Assembly (NCBI GenBank): GCA_963995505.1
Contig: OZ023198.1
Coordinates: forward strand, 11,275,141-11,339,140
Source: Hypericum androsaemum
Lineage: Eukaryota; Streptophyta; Magnoliopsida; Malpighiales; Hypericaceae
Direction of reading: 5' to 3'
DNA length: 64,000 nucleotides
Shown: piece by piece, positions 27,015 through 39,154 of the stretch
Numbering within the stretch: the stretch's first letter is position 1
Layout: each line of letters begins with the position of its first letter
The notes under the pieces: generated by a model
Databases searched by the model: none
The model's input: only the letters and a program-made list of their open reading frames with translations
What the model was told of the DNA's origin: nothing
Made by a program: the position numbers and the translations under genes

Positions 27015-27530
27015 CGATGGTTAGAGCTCCCTTTAGGCAGCACAATTTAGAGAAGATTAGGGAAATCATTGAACCAAATGGGAGCCACCAAGAATCTGTC
27101 AATTATGCTTGCAGAATCCCCTTTCCTCCATGTGAAATTTTGGCCCTCCAATGGCAGATTCACCAAGAAATTTCTGCTAATAAACTCCTTCAAGTTTTTA
27201 ATACCTATGGTGTTAATCTTGTCCGAATTCTTACGCTTATTGTGGCTGCACACAGCGTTAAAATCCCCACAGATTACGAAATCTTCAGAAGGTTTTGAGG
27301 CCTTGAACAACAAAATTTCCTCCCAACAAAAATTAAACCACCAGACTTACCAAAGAAAGGAATGAAGTCCCATTCCAACTTTTCCTTTCGCCACATGCTT
27401 TTAACACAACGAGCAGAAGGATTTACCATTTTTGTCTCCCGAAGAGCCAAAAACCCGATGTTTGAAAATCTGACAAACCTCATAATAATAGCTTTATTTA
27501 GGAACCAAAGGAAGAACTGGAATCTGCGAA
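27010..27530 (-). pseudogene. LINE endonuclease domain
   Basis: FVICGDFNAVCSHNKRKNS holds the GDFN motif of the apurinic-type endonuclease of L1 LINEs. LRETKM upstream corresponds to the LQETK motif, and SIIDRFLVAP to the conserved DR motif before the end. Frameshifts separate the parts. Confidence 0.82.
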
Positions 27531-27869
27531 GACCCGCGTGGCGTAGGTGAGCACTCTACGTCTCTCTCAAGCACCGAAAAAGCACCCTGGGAACACAACT
27601 GGCGAAACTGACTTTCCTTCCTGGCCTCGAAAGCTACTTTCAGCAATCACAGAACCTTCGAAAGAGCCAGGAACCATCATTACCCTAGGAGACGAAAGAA
27701 GCACCCTAGGACTGGCGGGGACATGACACGAGGATGAGGCCTTCCCACTAAAGTACTATTCCAGCTGGGGACAAGTCCCATCAGAAGTTCCCCCACTATT
27801 CATCTTCTCCTCCACCCAAAATTGAGTTTCTGAAACAGAAACCAGGAAATTATTTCCCACAATCTTCAC

Positions 27870-28510
27870 CTCAAATTAGACCTGACTACGATTCGAATTG
27901 GGTTGAATTTGAATCGAATTAATTTGAATTTGAATTTATCAAAACCTTAAACTGTATTCAATTCGTCCAAAGTTCAATTGAATAAAAATTACGATTCTTC
28001 GAATTCAAATTATTTCGTTAATTCTAATATTGAATAAAAAATTAAAAAGCTGCTAAATTTTTTGAAAACTTTCAAAATTTTTGTAATGTTTTTGAAAAAA
28101 ATTTAAAAATTTTGTATTTTTTTGATGTATTTCAAAATTTAGATTTAATATTGAACATTTTTTGGGCAAAAGAAATAAATTAAAGATTGAACTTGCATTT
28201 AATGTATCAAATTAAGTTACATATGTATCGTTTGCTCTACTTGATAACATAATTAGATAGTAATATAAGTACTTCTTGTTACTTTCTTAAAAAAATTACA
28301 TAATATGGACGAATTTTAATCGAATTTACACGAATTAGACTCGAATCGAATTTGATACTCTAATTCGAATTCAATTTGCCGGTTTGACGAATTATAGAAA
28401 GCTTAAACCGTATTCAATTCGTCTCTTGACGAATTTGAATCGAATTTTGGACAAATCAAATTGTGACTGAATCGAATCAAATTGAGAATGAATCGAATCA
28501 CCAATCGGAT
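27870..28510. repeat. AT-rich insert with repeated GAATTTGAATCGAATT
   Basis: About 640 bp between LINE ORF1 and the endonuclease, rich in GAATCGAATT and ATTCAATTCGTC in both orientations. It codes for nothing recognisable. It looks like a MITE-type insertion, but I could not define its ends. Confidence 0.4.
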
Positions 28511-28540
28511 TCTAACAATGGCAAGGTCTACCTCAAAGCA

Positions 28541-28832
28541 CTAGCTGATTGGAGCCATCCTTTTGGTCGCGGTGAGCACCATCATCTCATCCATCCTAGG
28601 CATCTCCCTATCATGCTTAAGCACACGAATAAGCTCCCCCAGAGGTTCGACAAGCAACTCAACAAAATTATCAGACCAATCAGGAGACCAAGGAAAAAGA
28701 CTTTTAAGATAAAGTTTGAGTGCAGAAACCCAAACCTCCATCTCCTCCTTATCATCAAATGTGATTAGCACCGAGTCGCCACGATGCATCGAGTTTTGGC
28801 TCCCATGAGACCGTGATTCTCCAGATCTCGAT
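28541..28832 (-). pseudogene. LINE ORF1, downstream part
   Basis: GDSVLITFDDKEEMEVWV and SLFPWSPDWSDNFVELLVE resemble the segment after the RRM in plant LINE ORF1 proteins. It is separated from the RRM part by Copia-2. The open frame continues into the Copia LTR, which is accidental. Confidence 0.6.
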
Positions 28833-29105
28833 TGTTGAGAAATAAGATCAAAACGAGTAAAACACGAGACACAAGAATTACGTGGAAACCCCAAAACGGG
28901 GAGAAAACCACGGGCAAAGGAGAGTCGTCCGCTATGTGAGTCCAATCGGTTACAAGGCCTCCGTGAGGGTTCTCTCTACCTCACAACTCTCAACTAGTAC
29001 AAATAAGACCTAGGCATAGGCCGTATATATATAGGAGACTAGTACTCTATTCTGATTAGGAAATAGAGCCCTACTCTAATTAGGAATTTGGAACAATCCC
29101 TAACA
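28833..29105 (-). repeat. Copia-2 3' LTR
   Basis: 273 bp. It aligns end to end with 32921-33186 except for a short indel near its start and nine substitutions, all transitions and several in CG contexts. Confidence 0.92.
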
Positions 29106-29187
29106 AATCTCCACCTTGGACCAAATTCTATGACTCCAACTTCAACATTTCTCCACCTTCACCACCAGCCTCTAAGGGCAATCAGCA

Positions 29188-29730
29188 TCAAGCATGAATA
29201 CCTACCAAGTTCAAGCAATGCTCGAACTTAGTACGAGAAAGTGGCTTCGTCAACATGTCTGCAGGGTTGTCCTTGGTACCCACCTTGCTCACAACAATGT
29301 CACCTTGAGCAACATGCTCCCAAATGAAGTGGTACCTTACATTAATGTGCTTTATCCTCTCATGATACATAGCATCCCTCGTGAGATGGATAGTACTTTG
29401 ACTATCACAGTACACTGTACCGGCCTGCAGCTTCTCACAGATTTCACTGAAGAAACCTTTCAACCAGATAGCCTCCTTCACACCTTCAGTTATAGCCATG
29501 TACTCCACCTCAGTGGTAGACAACGCCATTGTGGCCTGTAGACAAGCTCTCCAACTGATAGCACATCCTCCAAGAGTGAAGACATATCCAGACAAGGATC
29601 TGAACTTATCAAGATCTCCAGCATAATCTGAATCAACAAAACCACTGAACTTATCAAGATCTCCAGCATAATCTGAATCAACAAAACCAACAACTCCATC
29701 ATTGGTGCTTCTTACACTTTGAGCCCTCAC
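29188..29730 (-). pseudogene. Copia-2 RNase H region
   Basis: [52 protein letters not shown] and [12 protein letters not shown] are all Copia RNase H signatures. [14 protein letters not shown] is encoded twice in tandem through a 48-bp direct duplication (about 29602-29697). Confidence 0.88.
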
Positions 29731-29759
29731 ACCCTCTCTCTCTCTCTCTCGCGTACAAA

Positions 29760-30038
29760 TAGGAGGAAGCTTTGAAAACCCTCAGGCTGTGCCATATAAA
29801 TCTGCTCCTCAAGCTCTCCATTCAAGAAAGCTGTCTTTACATCAAGCTGTTCAAGCTCCAAATCCTACATAGCAATAATACCAAGAAGAGAACGAATCGA
29901 GGTATGCTTCACAACTGGTGAAAATATCTTATTAAAGTCCACACCAGGAATCTGACAATATCCTCTAGCCACTAGCCTAGCCTTGTATCTAGGCTCTTCA
30001 ACTCCAGGTATACCATCCTTCTTCTTGAATACCCACTT
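29760..30038 (-). pseudogene. Copia-2 reverse transcriptase, N-terminal remnant
   Basis: Reads KWVFKKKDGIPGVEEPRYKA, then VARGYCQIPGVDFNKIFSPV and DVKTAFLNGELEEQIYMAQP, the first third of RVT_2. It has a stop between IIAM and DLELEQ and is then cut off by the deletion. Confidence 0.85.
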
Positions 30039-31367
30039 TCAGCTGACAACCTTCTTATCCTTAGGCAGCTTAGTAATCTCCCAAGTCTTGTTCTTGTGAA
30101 GAGATTCCATCTCTTCCTCCATAGCAACCAACCATCTAGCAGAGTCTTTCGACTTCACAACATCTGAGTAACTAGATGGTTCTTCACAGCTATCAACTTC
30201 TTCTGCCATATTCAGGGCAAAAGCAACAATATCAGCCTCACCCAACTTCTGTGGAGGCCTGATAATTCTTCTGGGCCTGTCTCTAGCAATAGAATACGCT
30301 GGCTCCCTCTCAACTGTGCCAACATTCTCAGCTTCATCGGACAACCCAACATGAGTAGGACCATGGCAATCAACATCACAGAAGGAACTCACTTCTGGAT
30401 CAGCATCAAATTCCACCTGCACTTTTGACTTTTGCAAGTCCACACTTGGAGCACTCGGAACACCAGGTGAAGAAACATCCTCCCTCTTACTCAGCATGGC
30501 TGTCTCTTTGAAAATAACATTCCTACTCAACAAGACCTTAGATAGCTCGGGACACCACAACTTGTATCCTTTCACTCCAGAAGCATAGCCAAGGAAGATA
30601 CACTTCACAGATCTTGGCTCTAACTTGCCATTATTCACATGAGCATAGGCAGGACACCCAAATATCTTCAAAACAGCATAATTAGGAGGATTTTCAGACC
30701 ACAATTCTTCAGGTACCTTGCCATCAAGTGATGCATGAGGTGAACGATTGACAAGGTGACAGGCAGTGGAAGCAGCCTCAGCCCAAAATGACTTAGGCAA
30801 ACCAGCATTTGACAGTATACAATGAACTTTCTCCAACAAAGTTCTGTTCATTCTTTCAGCGACTCCATTCTGTTGAGGTGTACCCAGAATTGTCTTATGC
30901 CTGACAATACCCTCATTCTTGCAGAACTCATCAAACCAACTAGAGCAAAACTCCAATCCATTGTCTGTGCAGAGATGCTTGACATCTCTCCCAGTCTGCT
31001 TCTCAATCATAGTCTTCCACTGCTTGAAAGTGACAAAGACATGATCCTTGCTCTTCAAGAAGAACGCCCACACCTTCCTCGAATAATCATCAATAATAGT
31101 CAGCATATACTTGGAACCATTCTTTGTTGCAACCTGAGACGGTCCCCAAAGATCAGAATGAACATAGTCAAGTTTTCCCTTTATAGTGTGCACACCTTTC
31201 TGAAAACTGACTTTCTTCTGCTTGCCAAACACACAGTGCTCACAAAATTCCAGCTTCCCAATACCCTGTCCACTTAATAATCCTCTCCTATTTAGCTCGG
31301 TCATACCTTTCTCGCTCATGTGACCAAGTCGCATATGCCACAATGAGGTATTCTCAGAATTTGTCAA
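30039..31367 (-). CDS. Copia-2 integrase and linker
   Basis: 442 open codons. [13 protein letters not shown] and CEHCVFGKQ form the His/Cys zinc site. The catalytic acids lie in [16 protein letters not shown] and [28 protein letters not shown] segment and an acidic linker follow. This is the best preserved part of the element, but it is separated from protease by a stop and from the rest of the polymerase by a frame change. Confidence 0.9.
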   Translation of the reverse strand: MTNSENTSLWHMRLGHMSEKGMTELNRRGLLSGQGIGKLEFCEHCVFGKQKKVSFQKGVHTIKGKLDYVHSDLWGPSQVATKNGSKYMLTIIDDYSRKVWAFFLKSKDHVFVTFKQWKTMIEKQTGRDVKHLCTDNGLEFCSSWFDEFCKNEGIVRHKTILGTPQQNGVAERMNRTLLEKVHCILSNAGLPKSFWAEAASTACHLVNRSPHASLDGKVPEELWSENPPNYAVLKIFGCPAYAHVNNGKLEPRSVKCIFLGYASGVKGYKLWCPELSKVLLSRNVIFKETAMLSKREDVSSPGVPSAPSVDLQKSKVQVEFDADPEVSSFCDVDCHGPTHVGLSDEAENVGTVEREPAYSIARDRPRRIIRPPQKLGEADIVAFALNMAEEVDSCEEPSSYSDVVKSKDSARWLVAMEEEMESLHKNKTWEITKLPKDKKVVS

Positions 31368-32057
31368 TTAGCCAGATGCAGCAGTAGCAGTCCCTGTAAC
31401 TGTAGAACCCTGCAAAACATACAGATTTCTATCCTCCTTCTTGGCCTTCATATGCACTAATGAGTTCTTACTCACACGAAGAACTCCACCTTCTCCGGTA
31501 TACTTGTACCCCAATGTATCAAGAGTACTCAGCGAAATCAAGTTCTGCTTCAAATCAGGGATATGTCTCACATTCGTCAAGGTTCGAATGATACCATCAT
31601 GCATCTTGATCTTCACTGTGCCAATACCAACAACCTTGCAGACAAAATTATTTTCCATGAGAACATTATCCTCCGCACGTTCATATGTTGAAAACCAGTC
31701 CCGGATGGGACACATATAAAACGTACAAGCAGAATCAAGGACCCAAGCAGCATCAACTTTAGACTTACCATTAATCACAGACAAAAGGTCTCCATCAGAT
31801 TCTTCTTTTTGAGTGGTGGTGGTAACACTAGCACTGCCGCTATCAGAATTTTCTCCTTTCGAAGCACTGGACCTTTCGCCCTTCTTCTTGTTCTTCTTGA
31901 AACAAGTCTTATCCTTGTGCCTTGACCTTGATTTGCTTCTGCTCTTCTTCCTCGAACCAGACTTAGCATTCCTCTCTTCAGACCTCCCTCTCATAACCAA
32001 ATCAGTCCCTTGGCTATTTTCAGAGGAACTCACAGTGTGCTTATCAATCATGAACAT
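31368..32057 (-). pseudogene. Copia-2 gag tail and protease
   Basis: A basic Arg/Ser/Lys-rich stretch, then AAWVLDSACTFYMCP. The protease active site is Asp-Ser-Ala where Asp-Ser-Gly is expected. RHIPDLKQNLISLSTLD follows. Confidence 0.85.
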
Positions 32058-32580
32058 TATCCCAACTCAGAGTATCATGGCTGAACAACAGAGTATCTAT
32101 GAATTGCTGATAAGAAGTAGGCAACGAGCAGAATAACAATAAAGCAAGATCTTCATCATCATACTTCATATCCAGAGTTCTAAGATCAGCCACTATATCC
32201 TTAAATTCATTAAGGTGGTCATGAACAAACTTATTTTTTTGCATCCGGATAGAAAATAGTCGTTGCTTCAAGCACAGTTTGTTGGTCAAACTCTTGGCCA
32301 TGCACAACTTTTCAAGCTTTGCCCATAATGAGGAAGCTGTTGTCTCCTTCAACACGTCCTACAAAATATCATCTGACAGATGCAACTGGATCTGACTCAC
32401 AGCCTTACGATTCTTTGACGCCTTTACGCAGCGTCCCAACTCGAAGGCATCGACTTCTCATCAAGAAGAGTCACATCCAGCTCTAGATGTGTCAAAATAG
32501 GACGCATCTTCACCTGCCACAAGGAAAAATTAGTTTTCCTCGTCAATTGAGGGATTTTGTACTTCATGGAAGTCATCCTA
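32044..32580 (-). pseudogene. Copia-2 gag
   Basis: Starts near MTSMKYKIPQLTRKTNFSLW and continues, after a frame break, through ASSLWAKLEKLCMAKSLTNK and LALLLFCSLPTSYQQFIDTL, the UBN2-type gag pattern. Confidence 0.82.
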
Positions 32581-32920
32581 AAGCTCCTCGAACCAAAAAA
32601 TTAGCCCAAAATCTATTAGAAAACTAAAATCAGCCAAAACAGTTGACTTTTGGTCAACTAGTCAAATAGTTGACTTTTGGTCAACTCGAAAATTAGGGTT
32701 TTTCAACCCAAATCTCTCGCAGGCGGCGGCTGACCCTTTCCTCCCCTTCCGCGGCGACGGGTTCGGTGGTGGCGGCTCCAAGGGGTGGTCGGAACGCGGG
32801 CGGCGGCGACTCCAAGGGTTTCAAAACCCTAAAGCCCAATTTTCCCCCAAATTAGTTACTGTTCATATTTTTTTTTCAATACTCGAATACTCGAAACTCA
32901 GATCTGGCTTTGATACCAAT

Positions 32921-33186
32921 TGTTAAGATCGAAACGAGTAAAACACGAGACACAAGAATTACGTGGAAATCCCAAGACGGGGAGAAAACCATGGGTAAAG
33001 GAGAGTCGTCCACTATGTGAGTCCAATCGGTTACAAGGCCTCTGTGAGGGTTCTCTCTACCTCACAACTCTCAACTAGTACAAATAAGACCTAGGCATAG
33101 GCCGTATATATATAGGAGACTAGTACTCTATTCTGATCAGGAAATAGAGTCCTACTCTAATTAGGAATTTGGAACAATCCCTAACA
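32921..33186 (-). repeat. Copia-2 5' LTR
   Basis: 266 bp. On the minus strand it begins TGTTAGGGATTG and ends CTTAACA. A TATATATA box (about 33105-33113) would drive minus-strand transcription. Confidence 0.92.
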
Positions 33187-33191
33187 TCGAT

Positions 33192-33656
33192 TGATGTTGC
33201 GTATCTGCTTAACATCATAAAGCACAGCGACCACACTTTGCTCTAGCCACGAAGGAAGTAAGCTCGGCAACTGGTATTACCTAACCTCCACTGCAGCAGC
33301 AGAAGGCACTCCGGGAGCATGTGAAGCCCTATTGATTCTAAGCGTATCAAGGAATGATATGTCCTACTTTACCCAAGCCGCAGGTCTAGCCACAATCTTC
33401 TTGAAAATGCCAATATGCACCTTCTTTTTCACTTATCTAGAGAATCAAAGATTCTTTGAGGATCCACCTTGTTGTCCACTCTTACAAACCCAAATCTAGA
33501 TTTCATCGTTGACAACTTCGCCGGAACGAAGCAGTCCAACAGCTTGGTGAATTTCGAAAATAGATGCCTTAGATCCTCCCCTCTCTATTGACGAGGAAGA
33601 TTATCCACATACAAAGTGGTAGCATCCAAGCTTCCAATACCTTTTGCTTTATCCAT
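33192..33656 (-). pseudogene. LINE ORF1, RRM-like part
   Basis: From an ATG at 33656: TTLYVDNLPRQ, LRHLFSKFTKLLDCFVPAK and SRFGFVRVDNKVD, the RNP2/RNP1 pattern of the RRM found in ORF1 of many plant LINEs. A stop follows LPRQ and others occur later. Confidence 0.68.
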
Positions 33657-34058
33657 CGGCCTCCAACTGGTGCCGCTGGCCCTTCCGAAAGTGGAACGAG
33701 GGATACCGCCTAAAGTGCCGAAACTTTACGTTTATCGAGAGAGAGAAATTTTAGAGAGAGATTTTTTTTTGGTTTTATGTTCTGAAACTTCGGATTCTCT
33801 TGTAGTCGCCAAATCTAATATCAACGCATTATTTTAATATAGACAATTATCAACTCGCACGGCCTCTATTTTATTGCATGTTGATGAGACCAAAACTTGT
33901 ACAATCTATCAGAAAAACTCCCTAAAATAAATGCTTGTTTTTTCATTCCGGGTGATTGGAAAGGAATCCGACATGGATAAGGAGGTGGGGTTCCGAATAT
34001 AGAGGCGTACTTGACCAAATCTTTCTCCCGGACATGAATGTAATTTAAACAAAATGTC

Positions 34059-36502
34059 TAACGTAGGCACAAATATTTTATTAATATTAGATAGATTTTT
34101 ATTATTTAGTATTTTGTTATGTTGGGCCTCTATGTCTTATTTGGACTTTTATTTGGTTTTAGGCCAATTAGGTTCTTTAGGATTTATTATTTTTCTTCTT
34201 ATTTTAGTTAACTAGTCCTACTACGTTTATTAGACAACTTAGATCTCATAATTAATATTTCAGAACCCGAGAGTTTTATAGAGAGAGTGTTTCTCTTTCG
34301 TTGCGACTGAGCCATGTGTTTCCAATCCCTTTTCTTAATTCGGGCAGTGACATGCTCAACCCCTCCTTGAGAAAACCTTAGAGAGTTAGGCGTTTCATCA
34401 TACCCCTTTCAATCTAGTTCTATCCATATATTTTAGTTTTCACTTCCGCTATGCTACGCCAGGTGGTATCAGAGTTTCGTTCATCCTGCTCGAAGTTTGA
34501 TCTGCTTGTATTCGAGTATTGAGAAAAAAAATCAAAAATAAAGAAAACAAAAAAGAAAACAAAAAAGTGAAAAAAAAGAGAATCGATTTGGGTTTTGACG
34601 AAGGAAACCCAGAGAGCCGAAACCCCTTGAAGAACAACTGTCTGCCAGAGCCCGACGCGCTGCCAGAGCCTCTACCGAACGCCGACAGGTCACCTTCACG
34701 CCCACGACGATGCAGCCGTCCCAGCCCGTCCTGTTTGACCCGACCGACAGTTTCAGTCCCGACGCAGTGGCCGAACGTTCTGCCACCTCCTCTACCGCCT
34801 CGCACCGATCTGAGGTGGTTGAAGGTTTGGTTCGATTTGCCCCCTTTCTCTCGATTAGGGTTATTGGTGATTTGGGAATTAAAGGACTGAAAAGGGAGTT
34901 TTCAAAGCTGTGTGATTGATTCCAAAGTTGACAGAAATTCAAGAACTGTTTTGAAGTGCTGCAGAGCATTAACTGACAGGGTGAACTGACAGGGATGTTT
35001 GCCAGAAGGTAAAATTACAATTTGATCCGAGTGGTTCGTGGTTCTTTCAGATTAGTCAGTTGGTCACAATTGACGTGAGATGAAAGGGTAGCATGCAATA
35101 TGGTTAATTTGCCCTATTCTCTATATAGAAATTCAGAAACATGACTTCATCAATTGGCTTGTGAATATTGATTTACATTTTCATCGTGAGAAGCTTTTAG
35201 AATCTGCTCAGTATCAATTTTCGATATTCAGACTACCATTTGATCTCTTTCAATGGTAGTGTGCATTGCAAGCTCAAAGACAACGCCAAAGTAAAAAGAG
35301 AATTTCTCGTTGGATTACAATAAGAGATTTATTGATTGGTGAATTATTTCCTATGCAAGTGGATGAAGTTCTTGATCTTGCTCGTGAAAAGTGGGATCAG
35401 TTTTGGAATTCTTATTATAACCATGGTGCTTCTGAACCTAAAGTTGAGATTACTGAATCGAAGCCTATAGTTCAACTTGTTGAGGAGGCTTTGATATTGA
35501 AAGTTAAGTATGTTGATTCGAAAATTGAAATTTAGCATGTTGCAGAGACTTTGTTATTTGAAGAATTTGGTGCATTTGATGAAGAATTGTTTGAAGAAAA
35601 TTCTCTCGAAGAAGGTGATCTGACTTTGCTTTTCTTGAGAGAATTATTTGATGAAGCATTTGTTTTGGTTAAATGTGCGATTCATTATTCTCCTCATATT
35701 ACTGGTGATTATAAGCTTGGAGATTGTGTTGAGGATGATGAGTTAGTGTACGAGCCCATAACCCATATGACCCAGGATTGCCATAATCAACGTATGGAAT
35801 GATCTGAAAGATGCAGGAAAAATGTTGAGAAGGAATGAGTTCTTGGCATTTCATCCGAAGAAGGTTTGTTATGGATTGACTTCGAAATACTTATTCTGTT
35901 GGGATGGAAGGTATCAAGTACATCCACGTCATTCGAAGATGTTGAAGAGTGGAATTGTGGATTTCTCATATTGGCTTCTTATTATATGCATTCGCTTGAG
36001 GACAAACTTAATCCACGAGAGGGAGCCTGACGTAGGCACATATATTTTATTAATATTAGATAGATTTTTATTATTTAGTATTTTTTTATGTTGGGCATGT
36101 ATGTCTTATTTGGGCTTTTATTTGGTTTTAGGCCAATTAGGTTATTTAGGGTTTATTATTTTTATTCTTATTTTAGTTTACTAGTCCTACTAGGTTTATT
36201 ATTTTTGTTTTTCTATAAATACCATAGTCATGTATGGTATTAGACAACTTAGATTTTATAATTAATATTTCAGAATCCCGAGAGTTTTACAGAGAGAGTG
36301 TTTCTCTTTCGTTGCGGCCGAGCCGTGTGTTTCCAATCCCTTTTCTTAATTCGAGCAGTAACACGCTCAACCCGTCCTTGAGACAACCCTAGAGAGTTAG
36401 GCATTGCATCATGCTCCTTTCAATCTAGTTCTATCCAGGAGTTTCCACATCAGAACTATCATATCCATATATTTTAGTTTTTGCTTCCGCTACGCTACGC
36501 CA
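34059..36502 (+). mobile_element. Short non-autonomous LTR retrotransposon
   Basis: LTRs at 34059-34461 (403 bp) and 36028-36502 (475 bp), target duplication ATGTC at 34054-34058 and 36503-36507, primer site TGGTATCAGAG at 34464-34474 and a purine-rich tract before 36028. The 1.6-kb interior has no protease, integrase or polymerase. The 5' LTR lacks the segment containing CTATAAATACC present in the 3' LTR (about 36213-36223). Confidence 0.93.
34519..35802 (+). other. Interior open frames of the short LTR element
   Basis: An 83-codon frame (35551-35802) and an 89-codon frame (35266-35535) are nearly continuous apart from one stop at 35533-35535. They encode an acidic, Glu-rich segment (LFEEFGAFDEELFEEN). 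I recognise no domain. Possibly a remnant of a gag- or linker-like region of the parent element. Confidence 0.35.
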
Positions 36503-36507
36503 ATGTC

Positions 36508-37088
36508 TTCCCACATGAACTGCCAATTAGTTATCATAATTTAATGAGATATCTCAAATTCAAGTTTTGCAGAATATTTTGCTGTTATTTGTAATCCATC
36601 TTATTTCAAATATGAATAATTCAGCTGAAAAAATATTCTGATATTAGGCGATTATAAAAAAAAGTACGGAAGAAAGCAATCTCTCAAAATGCTTTTTATT
36701 AACCTATCAACGCAATAAGTTTTTAATCGGTTAATTTTTTTTAGTGAAGCACAGTGGTTATTGCTTCCGATGCAAAACAATGTGACATATAAGCTAAACC
36801 TAAGAAAAGGATCCCAATATGGTCCTAACGTCGCTTTCGGAATTAAAACGAGTATTTAGACATGGTCGCTAACCATAGGCGGTGGTTGCTATATTTCGTA
36901 ACGTAATAAACGTGATTTTAGTTTAACAAAATTTTGGATTCGAGTTATTCAAAATGTAATAATGTTAAATAATTATAAATTTTTTTGTTACATTTTAATT
37001 CTCACCCTACTCAAATTTATATTAATCAGCCTAGTAAGTATCGATGGTTTAGAAAGTGATGCTATGTTCAGACCAATTCAGCCACTTG
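36508..37088. other. No gene seen
   Basis: AT-rich non-coding DNA immediately right of the short LTR element. No supported feature. Confidence 0.5.
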
Positions 37089-39154
37089 TAGAGGTGAGTA
37101 TTCGGATAATATAAATCCGAATTATCTAAATTTTTTATTATTCAAAATATCCAAAATTATTTTTTCTCGATCCAAATCCGAATAGTGAAATATCCAAAAT
37201 TCAAAATCCAAAATTATTTCGTATTCGGATTTATTCAAATTTTAAAAAATAAACGACTTATCACCCAAATTAATTGTCTTCAAAAAAATTAAATTTTCTT
37301 CAGTCAATTTCTAACCGTTCCATCTTCAAAATGAATCCGTAGCTCAAACAATGGCAACAAAGGCTTTAAACAAATAGAGGAGCTTCAATTTGTTTTAGAA
37401 ACGGGGGATTCAAACAAACAGTGGAGCTTCAAACAAATAAAAACTAACCTGCACTAAGTAGAACCCATGAAAGAGTCAGCTTCAATTTTTAAGGAGAGGG
37501 GGAAAAACCCTAAAAGAAGGTGTAGGGTTAGTCACAGTGGAGCTTCGATTTTTTTTTGAAACGGGGAACTTCAATTAGAGGTGGATTCTCTCTTTAGTTT
37601 GGTTTACACTCTCTTTCTAATTTAATAAGAAAATCGGCCGACCCCACTCAGACTAGGACTCTCAATTTCTAAATATATTTATTAAGAAGTTCGGATATTT
37701 AGATACTCTAAATTTATTTTTTTTAAATCGACCCGGAGAGCGACCTGCTATGCTCTCTGGGTCTTAGTTTGACCGGCCAGATTGGTTGGACCATCGGTCA
37801 GACCAGAACTTTTATTTAATACTATATATTTATATAGTATAATATTACCAAAAAAATAGAAGACCCCATTCACGTTCTTCCTTTCTTTTTCAGTCACACC
37901 CAATTAAATTTAAATCTCGATCCAACCAAGAATTCTTTATAAAAAAAATCCAACCCTGGAACCTTCTGTCATAAATCTCCATCGTTGTTCTCTTCCTTCT
38001 GGTTCCTCCGTTGTCTTCCTTCTACGTACATATTCACACACAAAAAACCATCTAACCCTCATCTTCACATGAGCCTCGGGGAGGGGACTTGAAGGGAGAC
38101 CCATAAGGAGGACTTCACATCCATAAGGAGAACGAGGACGACGCATGGGCCCCACCACCCGAGCCGTAGGGAGTTGGGTGAGGCAGACCGAGAGAGAGGC
38201 ATGGGGAAGCTGGAGCCTTATGAGGGAATTGGAGATTTTTTAATTTTGATTGAATTGGGGATTTGGTTTCTAGGGTTTTTGCTTTTCCGAATTGGGATTT
38301 GGTTTCTGGGTTCGATTGAATTGAGGTTTTTTTCTTTCGATTGAAATGGGGATTTAGTTCTGAAGAGTTTTTGCGTTTGTGAATTGAGGTTTTTGTCCTT
38401 TTGGATATTTACCTGTTTGTGTTTAGCATGATTTTTAAATACGCCGATCGGACCGAGATTCGGTCAGAAGAGCGTACCAGGTTTGGTCAAAAATCCGCCA
38501 ACCGTACCAACCGCCCAAAAATTGGTCGGATTGGGTGGTTTGATTGAATTTTTGACTCCGTATTTTCTGGTTCGTAAGGTTAAACCAAAGAATCACGAAT
38601 GGTTGGATATTTTGACCAAAAAAATCAACCAAACCCTAATAAAAAGAGAAAAATTATGTTTGGTCGGATATTTTCTTTTTTTAAGGATATTTTCGTAAAA
38701 TTGAACCAAAAAATTAGGGTTGGTCGGATATTTTGGCTGGGGTAGTATGGTAGTAGTAATTAAAATTTTTAATAAAAATATATTTTTTAATATAAAAAAG
38801 TACCGGTCTGACGGGTAGTCCAACTGGTCGGACCAAGGTTTGGCCCAAAATTCGAGTCATATTTGAAAACCTTGGTGTTTAGTTTTATTTCTTGTTAAAA
38901 TTTTCTTTTTCCGGCTGAACCAGGAAATTCTGGGTCAACCAGACATGTGAGCTGCCCGGTCATACCAAATTTTGAATTGTTTGACCGCTCTCCGGGTATG
39001 AGCAGGAAACTGACTCGAGATTTCTTCCGGGTGGTGGTCGGACCAGTAGTCTAACCGCAAGTTTTAAAACATTTATTTTTTCTATCTGAATTAAAAATTC
39101 TGGACAATCTGAATCCGAAAAAATTTCGAATATCAGATTTTTTGCTCACCCCTA
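37089..39154. mobile_element. Putative TIR element mosaic
   Basis: The left end TAGAGGTGAGTATTCGG and the right end, reverse complemented, TAGGGGTGAGCAAAA, have similar termini, followed on both sides by CCGAAT/TCGGAT-rich sequence. The interior holds nested stretches with GGTCGGACCA and GGTTTGGTC inverted motifs (about 38430-38875 and 38935-39070). No transposase and no target duplication seen. hAT-like MITEs with this kind of end are common in plants. Confidence 0.4.

Larger units (their letters stand above)
28833..33186 (-). mobile_element. Copia LTR retrotransposon (Copia-2), internally deleted
   Basis: LTRs at 28833-29105 and 32921-33186; target duplication TCGAT at 28828-28832 and 33187-33191. 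The primer site (32905-32920, TTGGTATCAAAGCC on the minus strand) is an initiator-Met tRNA match with one change, and a purine-rich tract adjoins the other LTR. Genes run gag, protease, integrase, the start of the polymerase, then RNase H. The polymerase core with the YVDD motif is deleted near 29745. The insertion splits LINE ORF1. Confidence 0.95.
25615..34010 (-). mobile_element. LINE (L1-type) with a nested Copia element
   Basis: On the minus strand: a 5' region, ORF1 with an RRM-like domain (33656 downward), interruption by Copia-2 (28833-33186), the ORF1 remainder, an AT-rich insert, endonuclease, then a C-terminal reverse transcriptase part with the zinc-binding end and 3' UTR. The candidate target duplication TTGACCAAATCTTTCT (16 bp) lies at 25599-25614 and 34011-34026. 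Most of the polymerase is deleted, so the element is dead. Its 3' end also survives in copy 1 of the duplication. Confidence 0.78.
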
